From assembly GCF_963678635.1 (NCBI RefSeq), contig NC_087068.1:60202872-60266871 (forward strand): a stretch of 64,000 nt of DNA, written 5' to 3'. Both the position numbers and the translations under genes were made by a program. This DNA comes from Symsagittifera roscoffensis. Lineage: Eukaryota; Xenacoelomorpha; Acoela; Convolutidae. The notes below the pieces were generated by a model. It saw only the letters and a program-made list of their open reading frames with translations, was not told the DNA's origin and ran no database searches. How positions within the stretch are numbered: the stretch's first letter is position 1; the number at the start of each line of letters is the position of its first letter. Below, piece after piece: positions 1 through 10,660 of this stretch.

Positions 1-96
1 TCAGACATCGGTCAGTTTTCTTTTACTCATTATTTTGATTCCTTTTTAAACTTACATAGTTAGCATCGTTACCAGTGGTATTTACACACTTTTATT
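1..96 (+). repeat. 3' portion of the 5' LTR of the Ty3/gypsy element
   Basis: This segment is repeated with small changes at 5,098-5,191. Both copies end in CACACTTTTATT and then diverge, which fixes the inner edge of the 5' LTR at about 96. The rest of this LTR lies upstream of the window. Confidence 0.85.
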
Positions 97-97
97 G

Positions 98-110
98 TGG
101 CGCAGTCAAC
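98..110 (+). promoter_or_regulatory. Probable primer-binding site of the Ty3/gypsy element
   Basis: TGGCGCAGTCAAC starts one base after the LTR edge. A PBS normally begins TGG, the complement of a tRNA CCA end. The sequence resembles the serine-type primer sites used by some insect gypsy-like elements, but the tRNA was not identified. Confidence 0.6.
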
Positions 111-1090
111 AACTGATTCGAATTTGCGGGGAATACCCGCCTTTTGGCCAAACCACACGGTAGAACCCCTCACCCATTGGAACAACTGGATAGACCAATT
201 TCATCTGGCTATCATTGCTAAGGAAAATCTAGATATAGACAATCTAGAGGAACCAATGGAAGGGGAAACAACGATACCAGTCCTAGAAGGCGCCCCGGAT
301 TCAGAAACTGACCCACAGAAGAAATCTAGGGAGGCCAGAAATAAAAAGACCATGCGAGTCTACGAGATAAAAGATTAGCAAAAGAGAAACGAAATTTCGG
401 AGGAATGAGGAGATATGAGGCCGACAAGACGCAAGATCAATTTTATATTTGGCCCTAGGAGCAGAAGGAAAGAGAGTATTTGCTCAAAAACACCCAAGAA
501 TAAAAGTCTTAGGAATCTCGTTCAAAGATTTTTTCGAACTACTAGAAGCTGCTTTCATCAAACCGACAAACATAATGCTTGCACGATATAAACTGCTAAG
601 CAGGAAGCAAAAGGATAAGGAATCCTATGAACAATTTTAGGGCGCACTATCAGATTTAGCAAGATCATGCAAAATTGGAATCAAAGCTGAACAGGAGTGG
701 ATCAGAGACGTATTGATTTTTAACATGAAAAACTGTGACTTACAACGTAGATTACTTTCGGAATTTCTTAATCCAGTGGATGCACTCAACCAAGCCATCA
801 TCGACAAAAAAGGCTGCTACTACCACCTGAAAGAAACAAATATTGCAAGATCATTCAACACGGCAGGAAATTGCGGCAGAGTGTACATAAATTTTAATAA
901 TGTAAAAAAGGAACCAACCTTGAACATAGAAAGATCTAATACTTGTATGAAATGCGGAAATGCGTTTATCAAGGTTCATCTGAATGTGTGTCCGGCGAAG
1001 GAAATAATCTGTAATATTTGTAAATATAAAGGACATTTTTGAAGACTGTGAAAACCGAAAGGAAGAAAACCCGCTGTAAATACTGTAGAA
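100..1090 (+). pseudogene. gag of the Ty3/gypsy element, frameshifted
   Basis: This is the structural (capsid and nucleocapsid) region. Coding similarity moves from frame 1 (to 378) to frame 3 (about 345-448) and then frame 2 (449-1,042), so there are at least two frameshifts. A TAG at 638-640 interrupts frame 2, after which the reading continues with GALSDLARSC. Near 940-1,040 a nucleocapsid zinc-binding stretch is visible: CMKCG, then a His, a Cys, and a second CNIC followed by GHF. The frame breaks just after GHF, before the last expected Cys. The apparent starts at 97 (GTG) and 449 (TTG) are not eukaryotic starts, so the true ATG is unknown. Confidence 0.8.
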
Positions 1091-1165
1091 GAATCTGTAA
1101 GTAGTCAGAATTGTTCATACTCCCCAGAAGACCTTCAAGCAAGAAGTGAAGAAAACTTTCGTGGT

Positions 1166-2190
1166 GTGATTAACGCGTGGACTGAAGAGGGGATCAGCGT
1201 CAACGACGACTATTCCAATCTTAACATCAGAACCATCTATGACACCAATGGTATGGAAACCAAAAAATTAGTTAACATCGGTCTGGGAGACCATGAGATA
1301 GTTAATCTGAACATTCCAGTGGATTCTGCGAGCACAGTGAGCTTCCTAAAGCCAAACGTCTTGCACGTATGGAGTTGAGAAATCCACAATTAAAAATACA
1401 CCCAGTAGACAAGAAGACTAGGGAATTATACCGCGGATTTACCAATGATACAATGAACATCATCGGTAAAAATGTAGTTAGAATACAATCCAATGGCTGG
1501 ATTGCGGATGAAACTCCATTTTTTATAACTTCTCGGCATGAGAGGAATATCTTGGGAAATGATCATTTACCACGAATCGGAATCGAAATAGCCCAACGAC
1601 AGCCTTTACTACCCGTCAACAACGTAACACTCCCGGATTTGGGTAAGTTAAGCAATCATTCAGACACAATTCTTAATCTGTATCATAAGTACAAAAGATT
1701 ATTTAACAGAGTAGGAAAATACCGTTGGAAAAAAAAATCACTCATTTCCACTCTCCAATCAAACCTATTCAAACCAAAGGCAGAAGAGTTCCTCTGCATT
1801 TACTAGATAGTGTAAAGGTCGAATTGAATAGAATGGAAAAAGAGGGGCATTTTGTGAAACTAAGCAAATGCGTTGAAGACTATTTTTTAGTCCAATAGTG
1901 ATAGCCAGGATCAAAGACGGTAGTATCAAGTTGGCATTAGCTTCGAAACTTTTAAATAACCAGATACTCAAGAACAATTACCAAATGCCAAACATACACG
2001 AGCTTATCGACAACGTAGCTCTCCAACTTTCCAGCAAAGTATCAGGGGAAGTCTGCTTCAGTAATTTAGATCTGAGAAATGCGTACAGTCAACTACACTT
2101 ATTTACAGACATTTGCGTTATTGCAATTTTAGTATTGTTGGTGGTGAAACCACCGGGACCTATAGATTTTTAACGGGATTTTATAATGTT
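1166..2190 (+). pseudogene. Protease and N-terminal reverse transcriptase of the Ty3/gypsy element, truncated
   Basis: The aspartic protease is visible in two frames. The active-site region reads VDSAS near 1,319-1,333, where a DS/TG-A type motif is usual, so the Gly is lost. The flap-side half follows in another frame (1,369 onward), with an ILG motif near 1,550. Reverse transcriptase fingers begin near 1,750. KNNYQMPNIHELIDNVA at about 1,975-2,020 and LDLRNAYSQL at about 2,068-2,097 belong to the conserved first half of the enzyme, including the first catalytic Asp. A frameshift near 2,130-2,170 follows, and homology ends at about 2,190. No YxDD motif and no RNase H is present downstream, so more than 1 kb has been deleted. 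Confidence 0.8.
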
Positions 2191-3310
2191 GTATCCCATT
2201 AAATCTTTCAAAATCGATCTTAATTGTTTTTACCTGTCAGATAAAACTTTCTTATTTTTTCTTGCTCATTCACTTTTATCAGTTAATCAGTCCATAAATT
2301 CAGTAAACAAAAAGCTATTAGAAAAGCTAAAAATTTCCCTCAGGGCGGAAATTGAAGGAATTTCACCGAACATTAACAACGATATAATGTCGGACATCCG
2401 TAAAAAACTACTCACCAAATATAAGGGAGACCTCAAGTTACCAGACATTCCTTTATCTCTCACTGAACACTGCTCAAACAAACGACGAGGACAAATTTCT
2501 CAAGGATGTGAAGAAGGCAGTAGAAGAAGGCAGACCATTGGATAGATTCGGAGCTTACCTAAGAAATTTCCAAAGAGACATCCATGTTAAAGAAGAATTG
2601 TTATTTAACGATAATAAACTGATAGTACCAGCAGCTCCTAGGTCGCCATTTCTGTCGCTACTCCATGAAACTCACCAGGACAGCTCGGATTGAAATATCT
2701 GGCAGAAAACATTTGGTGGCCACATTTGTACAGAGAGATTTATTATCACGGAAAAAACTGTATCCAGTGCATCAAGGCTGGTAAGAATTTAAAAGTGTTT
2801 TTGGGTAGGAACAATACGGAGAAATTGCCAATCCTTTCTGAACCAAACGAGGCCGAGGAAGTAGACTTAGACTTTGCCGGTCCTTTGGACAAAAATTGGG
2901 GCAACTCAAAATACCCTTTACTTTGCATCGACCGCTTCTCAAAGTTCCCGTCAGCAGAGGTAGTGAATAACACCTCGGCTTCTTCGATTTTAGCATTCAT
3001 GACAGATTATTGCCCTCTTCATGGATTTCCGAAGTCTGTTATAGTCGACCATGGGTCATGTTTTATTTCAAACGAATTTAGAAACTTCTGCAAGAAGAAC
3101 AACCTTAAATTGATTCTATGCACTGTCGGGGATCACAAATCCAATGGAGTTGTAGAATGATTCATTTACACGGTTGAACCAAAACTCTTGGCAATGTCGT
3201 TTAACGATCCAAAACCATTTTAACTACGGCTATTGATAAAGTCATCTGGAATATTCGTTCAACGAAAGAATCATCCATTGGATGCCCTCCTTTTTCAAAA
3301 CAATTTATTA
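2190..3310 (+). pseudogene. Integrase region of the Ty3/gypsy element, frameshifted
   Basis: After a linker (about 2,290-2,470) the zinc-binding integrase N-terminus is seen: HETH near 2,668 and CIQC near 2,761, split by a frameshift at about 2,690. The core domain is in frame 2. The first Asp is in VDLDFAGPL (about 2,862-2,888). The second is in IVDHGSCF (about 3,040-3,063). The Glu is in GVVE at the end (about 3,146-3,157), directly before a TGA at 3,158-3,160 that replaces the next codon. All three DDE residues remain, but the frame is broken before, at and after this point (another shift near 3,220). The integrase joins reverse-transcribed DNA to the host chromosome; this copy cannot make it. 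Confidence 0.85.
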
Positions 3311-3378
3311 GATCGCCTAACACGTTTTGGAAGTCCCTGGTCTCACACGCGATTAATTTAGATAAAGGGAAGTCAAAA

Positions 3379-4560
3379 TTGTCAAAGGATAGAGCTCAAG
3401 ACTGGGGAGAAAATGACGCATTCGAGGACGGTTATCTGGAGAACACAGCGGCAGACAAAAGGGGGTATGAAAGTGACCCATTGGACAAACTAGTCAGAAA
3501 CCTTCAGCGAGCCCCATTGTCAAACCCATTCAGCCAAAGAGGTAACTGGTTTAGGAAGGCAGTTAACCGAAGGGAAGGAGAACCTTATTTTAAACCACTT
3601 GGGGAAAAACCGTTGTCGGATACGAAACATATGGTTACATTAGACAATGGACATATGCTCAGAAAATCCGACTTAGCTTTTAATAAAACTCAACCGTCGG
3701 CTCCCAATAAATTTTCAGCAGTTCCGAACTCGATAAACAATAGTCATGATTTAGCAGGGAAATGAAAGAGAAACTCTCCATTGAAGAGACCAGACTCGAA
3801 CGAAGGAGGCCCATCGACGAGCTATAAGCCAACGAGAGAAAAGGCGATGAAAACCCCGAGTCTTAAAGGTTCAAAATTTGCGTATAGTGAGTTAGCTTCC
3901 TCGCTAGAGTTAGACCTTTGGGACAAAGTTATCGATGATTATTTGGGTACGGACTCGGAAATTGTATATAATACACCGACTTTTAAAATTGATAGTGATT
4001 TAGATCAGTCAGGACCAACCTTAGCGAGTAAAACCAACACTCAGACGATGATTATTCTCCCAACGGGCACAAGCGATAATCTAATCAGGATGGACAGCTC
4101 TTCGGAAAAGACATTGGAGACGCCCAAAACCCCGAAAAGCAACAAATCACGGCCCAGAAGGAATCAATGCTCTCCATAATTTTACGGAGACAGGCGCTTC
4201 ATAGACCAGGTGACCCTAGGAGCAGAATCAATTGAATTAGAGGATTCCGACGACGAACCCGTGATAACTTTCTCCGGTTCGAAAAGTCTACAGACGACCT
4301 TTCCCTCAGACTCTCCATCGGACTACCTGACACCACTCGAAGATATACCTTCCCATCCAACACTGGTGGCGGAAACTACACAAGGCTCCTCGTCAACCAC
4401 TACTTCTTTAACGCCAAAGATCGCGGTACTAACCTCTCCATTGGAAGAAATCAGACCTGACATTCAGGACGATGACGGGAGCAGTATATCTTCAGGCATA
4501 GACACAGATGTAAGGAAGGAGGCCGACAGTTTCCATGATATATTTAACGCCACATACTAA
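3379..4560 (+). pseudogene. Long C-terminal tail or extra ORF after the Ty3/gypsy integrase
   Basis: One reading frame (frame 1) stays open over about 394 codons except for TGA at 3,763-3,765 and TAA at 4,177-4,179. The first third, with a Trp/Phe/Pro-rich stretch around PLGEKPLSDTKHMVTLDNGH and HMLRKSDLAF, resembles the non-catalytic tail after Ty3-type integrases. The rest is rich in Ser, Thr, Asp and Glu, includes SPLEEIRPDIQDDDGSS, and has no membrane segment or signal peptide that would suggest an envelope gene. No ATG marks the start; the frame seems to continue from integrase. The function of the acidic half is unknown. Confidence 0.6.
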
Positions 4561-4898
4561 AACTCCGAAAACTTAAAAACACGTTTAGCATAACTTTTAG
4601 TGCTGATTTGTGTTCTCCATTTGTTACTCATTTTACGTATCTGTACTAATTCTCAAATTGAGCGATTTTGTACATTTTAATTTGTTAGTTATGTAGTTTA
4701 GCTTGTTTAGTTTGTTGATATGTCACATAACCCCAATTGTACATAACATTATGTCAGCTGTACATCGCTGTAGGTGTCTATTTATTCTTGCAGGTAGCCT
4801 GTATATATTACCATATAATCATCTCCATTGTAAATTGTTATCTCTGTGAATTTCCATTGGTGCTAATTGCCATTACTTTTTGTTTCAACTTTGGCCCT
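4561..4898 (+). other. Untranslated 3' internal region of the Ty3/gypsy element
   Basis: This AT-rich sequence lies between the last stop and the polypurine tract. No gene or RNA is recognised in it. Confidence 0.5.
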
Positions 4899-4916
4899 GG
4901 AGGAGTGAGGGGAGAA
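4899..4916 (+). promoter_or_regulatory. Polypurine tract of the Ty3/gypsy element
   Basis: A nearly pure purine run (GGAGGAGTGAGGGGAGAA) sits immediately before the inferred start of the 3' LTR, where plus-strand DNA synthesis is primed in this class of element. Confidence 0.65.
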
Positions 4917-5191
4917 TGGAGTATATATGTGATATTGGCTACATTGGGGAGTGGGCAGATATAAATTTTTGTGCAGTGGGGAATGTTGTGATTTAGTATT
5001 TCAGTATCTATTAACCTTGATTTCTATAGATTAATCACGTACCAGTTAATGTCTACTCTACCAAGTCCAGTGGACTTCGCGTCACTAGTTGCTCTTTTAA
5101 GACATCGTTCAGTTTTATTTACACATTATTTTTATTCCTTTTTAAACTTACATAGTTAGCATAGTTCCAGTGGTATTTACACACTTTTATT
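4917..5191 (+). repeat. 3' LTR of the Ty3/gypsy element
   Basis: The LTR begins TGGAGTATATATG after the polypurine tract and ends CACACTTTTATT, where it stops matching the 5' LTR. It is about 275 bp long. A TATAAAT box at 4,960-4,966 is a plausible core promoter element. The left edge is inferred from the polypurine tract because the 5' LTR start is outside the window. Confidence 0.75.
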
Positions 5192-6300
5192 ACAAACAAA
5201 AATGTTTTTTTTTTTTTTTTCAACTTTTTCCTTTCATTGTCGGTTTTTTAAACAGACTAGCGCTATAACCCTCGTCCCCTACCCCCAAAACATATTTGTG
5301 ACAAAAAAAGGAAATTTAAAGTTTCCGGGTACGCAATATATGCTTGTCATACAATTCCATACTATAAAGTTATGCCTTTCCATATTTAAAAAAAATGGTA
5401 AGAAAAAGACATGATAAACATTTTTTATTTAGTTAAGAATTTTATCGTAGACATTTTTGCTTGATTGAGTTTCTGTACGCCTTTCTTCCATATCATTTTT
5501 TTGAAAGGTTCACCCTGAAAAACAAAAACCAAATCTTTCTCAAAAGGAAAAATAACCAACAGGTTCAACGGCATTAAAATTGCTCATTATTCTACGCATT
5601 GATAGGTGGCAAGTGAATAAAACAAAATCATGTTTACCTATAATTGTAGCTAAATATCAATTTTTTTATATATGCTACGAAGCCTCTATTTCGAAAAATT
5701 CAAATGTTGAAAGTCGTGGCCTGATTTTATGGTAGCTTTAGGTTATACTTTATTATTTTATAAAGAAAATTTCAAATTCTGCCATCACCCAGAATCCAAA
5801 TGTTATTATTTATTCTTTCATGCAAAAACATTGTGCGTGAACAGTGAACAACGTTATATGTAAAAAAAATTACAAAGTTCATGAAATTGTTTTAGCGACT
5901 CAATTTAGAACTAAAAAATTTTTTTTTTCTTCTCAGTTTTGACTATTTTTCTTTGAAAAAAATCTCATCAGGCAATTTTCATCAAAAGAAATTGTATAAT
6001 ATGCACATTTTTAACCAAAAAAAAAATTCGGTGAACATGTTTTCATTCAACTTATGTCCGATGATTAGAAAGGATTTTCGAAACAAAACATTGGGTGGAA
6101 AAATGCAAAAAATGCTTAACGTAAATTTTTCATAAATGGGACTTATATGATAAACATTTGATCCATACAACCAATGTATGGAAGTGTATGATAAGCGTTT
6201 TTTTGCGTAGTGATTACGGAGGTGGTAACGTGGAAAAACAAGAAAACTTGTAAAATTATTATAAACAAATCAAGCAGCGCTAAGCAACTTTATTTCACAT
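5192..6300. other. AT-rich non-coding stretch
   Basis: A run of 19 T lies at 5,204-5,222. The only structure seen is TGTATGATAAGC near 6,185-6,196, which matches an end of the MITE pair found at 45.6 and 47.4 kb, and TCATACAATT near 5,347, which matches their other end. These may be scattered remnants of that family. No gene is supported. Confidence 0.4.
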
Positions 6301-8050
6301 TACCTTTCCAGTGCCAATCTCTTTAATAAGTGCTGAGTTTTTGTGTTAGACACGTGGTTTATGCTAATTGCAACGCGTGGGTTGTCAAACTTGAATTAGT
6401 TTTTTCGGAGGGGTGTACTCACTTGTCTTCGGAATGTGATGATGAGAAGATGTGGTGACACATGGCCGGTTGTTGTCTTCAGTCGGTTCTCGCAGTAAAA
6501 CCGTCAGTCTAAATTTGCCCATTTTTGGTCTTCCTTTCTCAATAATCACTCAAAACACTCAAAGATTGGGATCAATAATTGAAGATTGTGTATTAATCAA
6601 TTTGATAAGAAAAATTAATTTGGGACGAAAACAGTTTTTTTTCCCAATAAATCAGGCCAAATGATTCAAAAATGGAGGAATTAAAAGTTATAGTTTGAGA
6701 TTGAAAAGGGCAAGTTAAGTAGATTAATTATGAGTGAATGACACTGTTGGGATAGAATGAACAATAGATTAACTTTGGGAACATGAGATGATCGGTTGGT
6801 TACTTGGATGCTTTTCAGTTGCCTGCTTCTTTTCTCCTAGGCGGAAGTTAAACAGAGCGCAGTTGAGAAGAGGGAGTTATAAAGAGAGGCCCACTTCATT
6901 GGGGCAAACAATCCAGCCGCAATCAACTGCAAAGTCTTCACCACAGTTCCCCGTCAGGTGTTTATTGGCTTGTATTACACTCAAGCATGACTTCGCTTTC
7001 TGTCGCCCAGTAAACTGTTGCCATTCTAATTTGTTTGTTTGTTTGTTTTGTGGAAAAGTGGCTGTTGCCTTGGGTAAACTGTAAACTGTAATATGATTTG
7101 TGTTGTTTTGTTTTGATTTGTTGTGGAAAGAAAATTGAAAAAAAAGTATTGATTAGGGAACTATAGCGCGTGAACGAAAGTGTGCATTCTTATTTGAAAG
7201 TCTACAAGAATGTGTGCGGAGGAGGGAGTGGATAAGGGGGAGGGGGGGGGGCGTGGAGCGGGTTAGGTCAGTTGCATTTGAGTGAGGGGTGGGGGGTGGG
7301 GTCGCGGGCGCCGTATTGTTGTTTGATCGGGGAAGCAGTTGGTAATCGGCCACTGGCTAGGGTGAAAGAAGGGATCTGGATATGCGTGGCTGAGAATGAG
7401 AGAAACAAGTGAACTCAACTCATTTGGTTCAAAATGTTAACCCCCTCTTTGTGCGTCCATTTACCTACTGTGGCGGGGGTGCCCTGTTCAAGCTACTCTA
7501 TACCGTCATTATACTGTTTCATATTACAGGTTTTTGGATTTGTTTTCATTCAAGGGCGGGAGCTGAGTAGTATATCTATAGTTACTTTTAGTTGGTTTTA
7601 TTTTGTTACTGCTGCAGCTGAGGATTTGTTTTCATTGAGGATGAAGATTGGCTTTCACTGATTTCTTTTGCTCATACTTATATGGTATGCTGCAGTTGGA
7701 ACAGTAATATTGCTTTAATTTGTTTCACTTCCTTCTGTTTCCTTTGGAAATTGGGGAAGGGGGGGGGCTTAAATTATTTACACTTTGAGACAAAATTTTG
7801 CGTCTGCGTTGGTTGTTATTATTGGGTGGTCGGTTGGGTTGGACAGGAGAGAGAGAGAGGAAGGGGGGGGTGATGTAGAGTTGAGACAGAGTTGGTTTCC
7901 GTTTGGCGTGGCTTTGATTCGCTTCCTGTTAGCACCTCCTCCCTTCCTAACTAACTCTAACTCTATCCCCACCACACCTTTGCCTGATTGTGAACAGTCA
8001 GTCCGGCTATAAGGTCAGGGGCCAACAGAATGGCCTGTTTAGAAGAAACT
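6300..8050. other. Low-copy, more GC-rich stretch with no confirmed gene
   Basis: Composition differs from the AT-rich surroundings. A TATAAAG at 6,878-6,884 and acceptor-like (TTTTCTCCTAG at about 6,830-6,840) and donor-like (CAG/GTGTTT near 6,957) sites could belong to an unrecognised gene, but no reading frame with recognisable coding character connects them. Short open frames here look random. Confidence 0.3.
7213..7308 (+). other. G-rich tract with a G-quadruplex pattern
   Basis: Long G runs occur at 7,236-7,251 and 7,286-7,308. The second has four G runs of at least three separated by loops of 1-4 bases (GGGGTGGGGGGTGGGG then TCGCGGG), which meets the usual quadruplex pattern. Confidence 0.6.
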
Positions 8051-8053
8051 AGA

Positions 8054-8115
<62 letters not shown>

Positions 8116-8116
8116 G
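8051..8116. repeat. (GA)n microsatellite
   Basis: About 66 bp of almost perfect GA dinucleotides, with a GG interruption near 8,098 and a G/C-rich right edge. Confidence 0.95.
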
Positions 8117-10080
8117 GCCCCGGGTTGAGGTGACAGGAAAAATAATCGCTGATTCAGAGCTATCTCAATTTTGTAGAAAAACTCATGGCTAATTCAGACA
8201 TTTCCCCGTTTTATGAAATTTTTAGCACTGGTTCAAGGTCAATTCATGGCTATTCATACTCTCAGTGTTCTCGCTAGAATTCATCGCGAGAAAACTCAAG
8301 GTCGTAACTAATGAATTTTCTGGCGAACGAAGAACGGTGTGTGGGAGAAGACGAACACTGAAAGATCGAAACAAAGTTCACAAATTGCTCAGGCGCTGTT
8401 TTAAAGTTTATTTTTTCAGGTTTTCATTTTTGATTTTTTCATTTATGTCAGTTCGATATTCTTTGTTGACCTGTAATTTCCGATAATTACGGTTAACTTA
8501 CATATGAAATGAAATCTTGTCAATCAACCAGCTACCCGAAACCGATCTACCTCAGAACCGAAACGAGGCAGAAATACTTGGCGTTAATCATGGATAATTT
8601 AGCCATGTTAAATCCCTGAATCAGCGCTGAAAGAAAAGTTCAAAAATTTCAAACTGATGTTTTGTAATGTGTCTTGTTTTCGGTAAAAATAGCCTTTTTA
8701 CCAACGGTAAAAATTGTCGCCATTTTTTGGTTATAAATAGCCGCAAAATGTCACCGTTTTTTGTGACTCCGACTTGCGCTTTAGAACTAAACTATAGCGA
8801 CGTAATTTCTGGTTGATTTTTTCACCGCTGCTTGTAATTTAACTAAAATTGACTTCGTATATTTTCTTTTGATTTTTTTTCGCTTAAAAGCTGATTCTCC
8901 CCAGATGGTTTTGGCCAACTGGAAGAAGAGATGTGTAAAAATTGATTGCAGTGTTAGTTTTGCCAATTCCGGTTGCAAAAAAAATCGGATTTAGTTTGAC
9001 CGTGCCTGTCGAGCACCTCAGCCCGGGTAGTCGGGAAATTTTAAGGATTGAGATATCCCTAACTCATAGGTTCTGTGGGTTATTGCGCTGAAATTCCATC
9101 TCTGACTCAGACTCATGGATGACTCATGTCTGATTCAAACTGAAATTTAGCGCTAATTTAGCGATGATTTAGCCCTGATTATGGATAAAGTGACCATGAT
9201 CACATATATATAGTAATTCCTGCAAAATCTCTGAATTAGTGATAATTATTTCTGTCAACTCAACCCGGTGGAGATATTTAAAAGCGAACGGGAATTCTCT
9301 TTTTGCTGGCAAGTTGCTGGCGCTAATTGTTTCTCATGCGCCCGCCATCAACAAAAATTGGCTCAAAAACTGATCAAACTGGTCATAATGTGCACGGCTG
9401 AGTCATTTATTGATTTGCAACTTAAAATTCTGACTACACCCCAAATATTGTGTTGTTAGTTTAATAGTTTGTTCAGCAATTTGGGCATACTTCAGGAAAA
9501 TCAAAAACTGTTGGGACTACACGTAAATGAAATAAGCTAGCAATGGTAATGAAATCAGTTATGCCTGTTGATTCCACCGTTAAAAAACAATTTTTGAAAG
9601 CTATCCAGGAACAAAACGCTGAAAAAGACAGTTTGGTTTTCTGAGGTCAAATACATCTGTGCCCTGAGCTTTTTAAAACTGAAAAAAGAGAAGGAGAGGA
9701 AAGGGTCTAGACAGTGAGAAGAGAATAGTGTAAATCCATACTGTGCACATTGTTCGCAATTGCATAAAAAGCTTTTTGTTTGACATTGAAAACGAGAAAT
9801 GAGCACAGTAGCGAAGGTTCATAATTGGAAGGTTATAGATTCCCCCTATCCGAGATCGATTCAAAGCAGATGTCAAACTGAAATGACTCAACCCTTGAGG
9901 AAAATTTATTTGTTTGTTTACCGTGAACGATTGATCAATCTGAAAGATGGCTGCTGCCCGGGTTGACCTCGGTCATACTATGTTGTATGATCTCTACCGA
10001 ATCCGTACGGATTGGCGGCTAAAGTGATAACTCAATAAGAAATAGAAGTTAACTGACATAAAATCTCTTTTCTCAACACG
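8117..10080. other. Non-coding stretch between microsatellite and satellite
   Basis: No gene is recognised. Phrases such as GATTTAGC and AATCAGCGCTGA recur at about 8,600-9,200 and resemble sequence near 44,330-44,420, suggesting a dispersed repeat. A 14-bp perfect palindrome (AATCCGTACGGATT) is at 10,000-10,013, next to a TCATAC/GTATGA hairpin at 9,973-9,990. Confidence 0.4.
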
Positions 10081-10340
10081 GGTTGAAGTGTTCGACTCAT
10101 GATTCGACCGACACGGTCAAACGGAGTCCGATTTCCGTCGCAAATTAAGACGGTCGAACGAACACTATAATCGAAAAAAGTCGAATCATGAGTCGAACAC
10201 GGTCGAATCATGAGCCAAACAGGGTCGAATCATGAGTCGAACAGAGTCGCAACAAAGCAAATTTGCGTCGCAGAAAGTCGCAACATGGGTCGCGCAAAGT
10301 CGCAACATGGGTCGCTCAAAGCCTAACATGGGTCGCGTAA
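10081..10340. repeat. Island of the 22-bp satellite (diverged variant)
   Basis: Units such as GTCGAATCATGAGTCGAA followed by CACG, and GTCGCAACATGGGTCGCG followed by CAAA, repeat every 22 bp. They share the GTCGAAACA...TCGAGCACG layout of the main array at 28.9-41.7 kb. About ten units are present, changing from the TCATGAG to the ACATGGG variant along the island. Confidence 0.8.
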
Positions 10341-10660
10341 AGCTTATGTATTGGAATTGATGTCTGATTTTTTGCTTGCATAAGCGTTATACTGATGCAG
10401 ATTGCAAAATCATCCAGTGTATTTTTAATGTATTTTTAATGCGCAGTTAGCTAGGTCAACATATTTGCTGATCAAATGCATGACAGCCACGACAAGGCCT
10501 ATACTTGGTTCCAACCTAAATTATAAGCAATCTTTTTAGGGTAACAACAAATTAGATACCACATAAACTGAAAGCTAGAAGAAACATCAATCAGAAAAGA
10601 TAAATGAATTTTAACAAACAAAATACGATTACTAAATGAAACACACGTACCGCGCAGCTA
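10341..10660. other. AT-rich spacer without recognised features
   Basis: Only a short direct repeat (GTATTTTTAAT twice at about 10,419-10,440) is seen. Confidence 0.4.

Larger units (their letters stand above)
1..5191 (+). mobile_element. Degenerate Ty3/gypsy-type LTR retrotransposon, 5' end cut by the window
   Basis: The order is partial 5' LTR, primer-binding site, gag with zinc knuckles, protease, reverse transcriptase, integrase, C-terminal tail, polypurine tract and 3' LTR, which is the Ty3/gypsy order. The end of the 5' LTR (1-96) matches the end of the 3' LTR (5,098-5,191) with about ten differences, so the copy is old. Coding frames shift at about 345, 448, 1,370, 2,170, 2,480, 2,690 and 3,220 and contain stops. 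The second half of the reverse transcriptase and all of RNase H are missing near 2,190. The copy cannot encode a working polyprotein. The family call rests on seen motifs and gene order; the clade within Ty3/gypsy was not determined. Confidence 0.9.

Noticed and set aside
6788-7084. 98-codon ATG frame with a hydrophobic N-terminus
   Set aside because: No recognisable domain, includes acceptor-like and donor-like sites and a low-complexity tail (TTTG repeats); it reads as chance.
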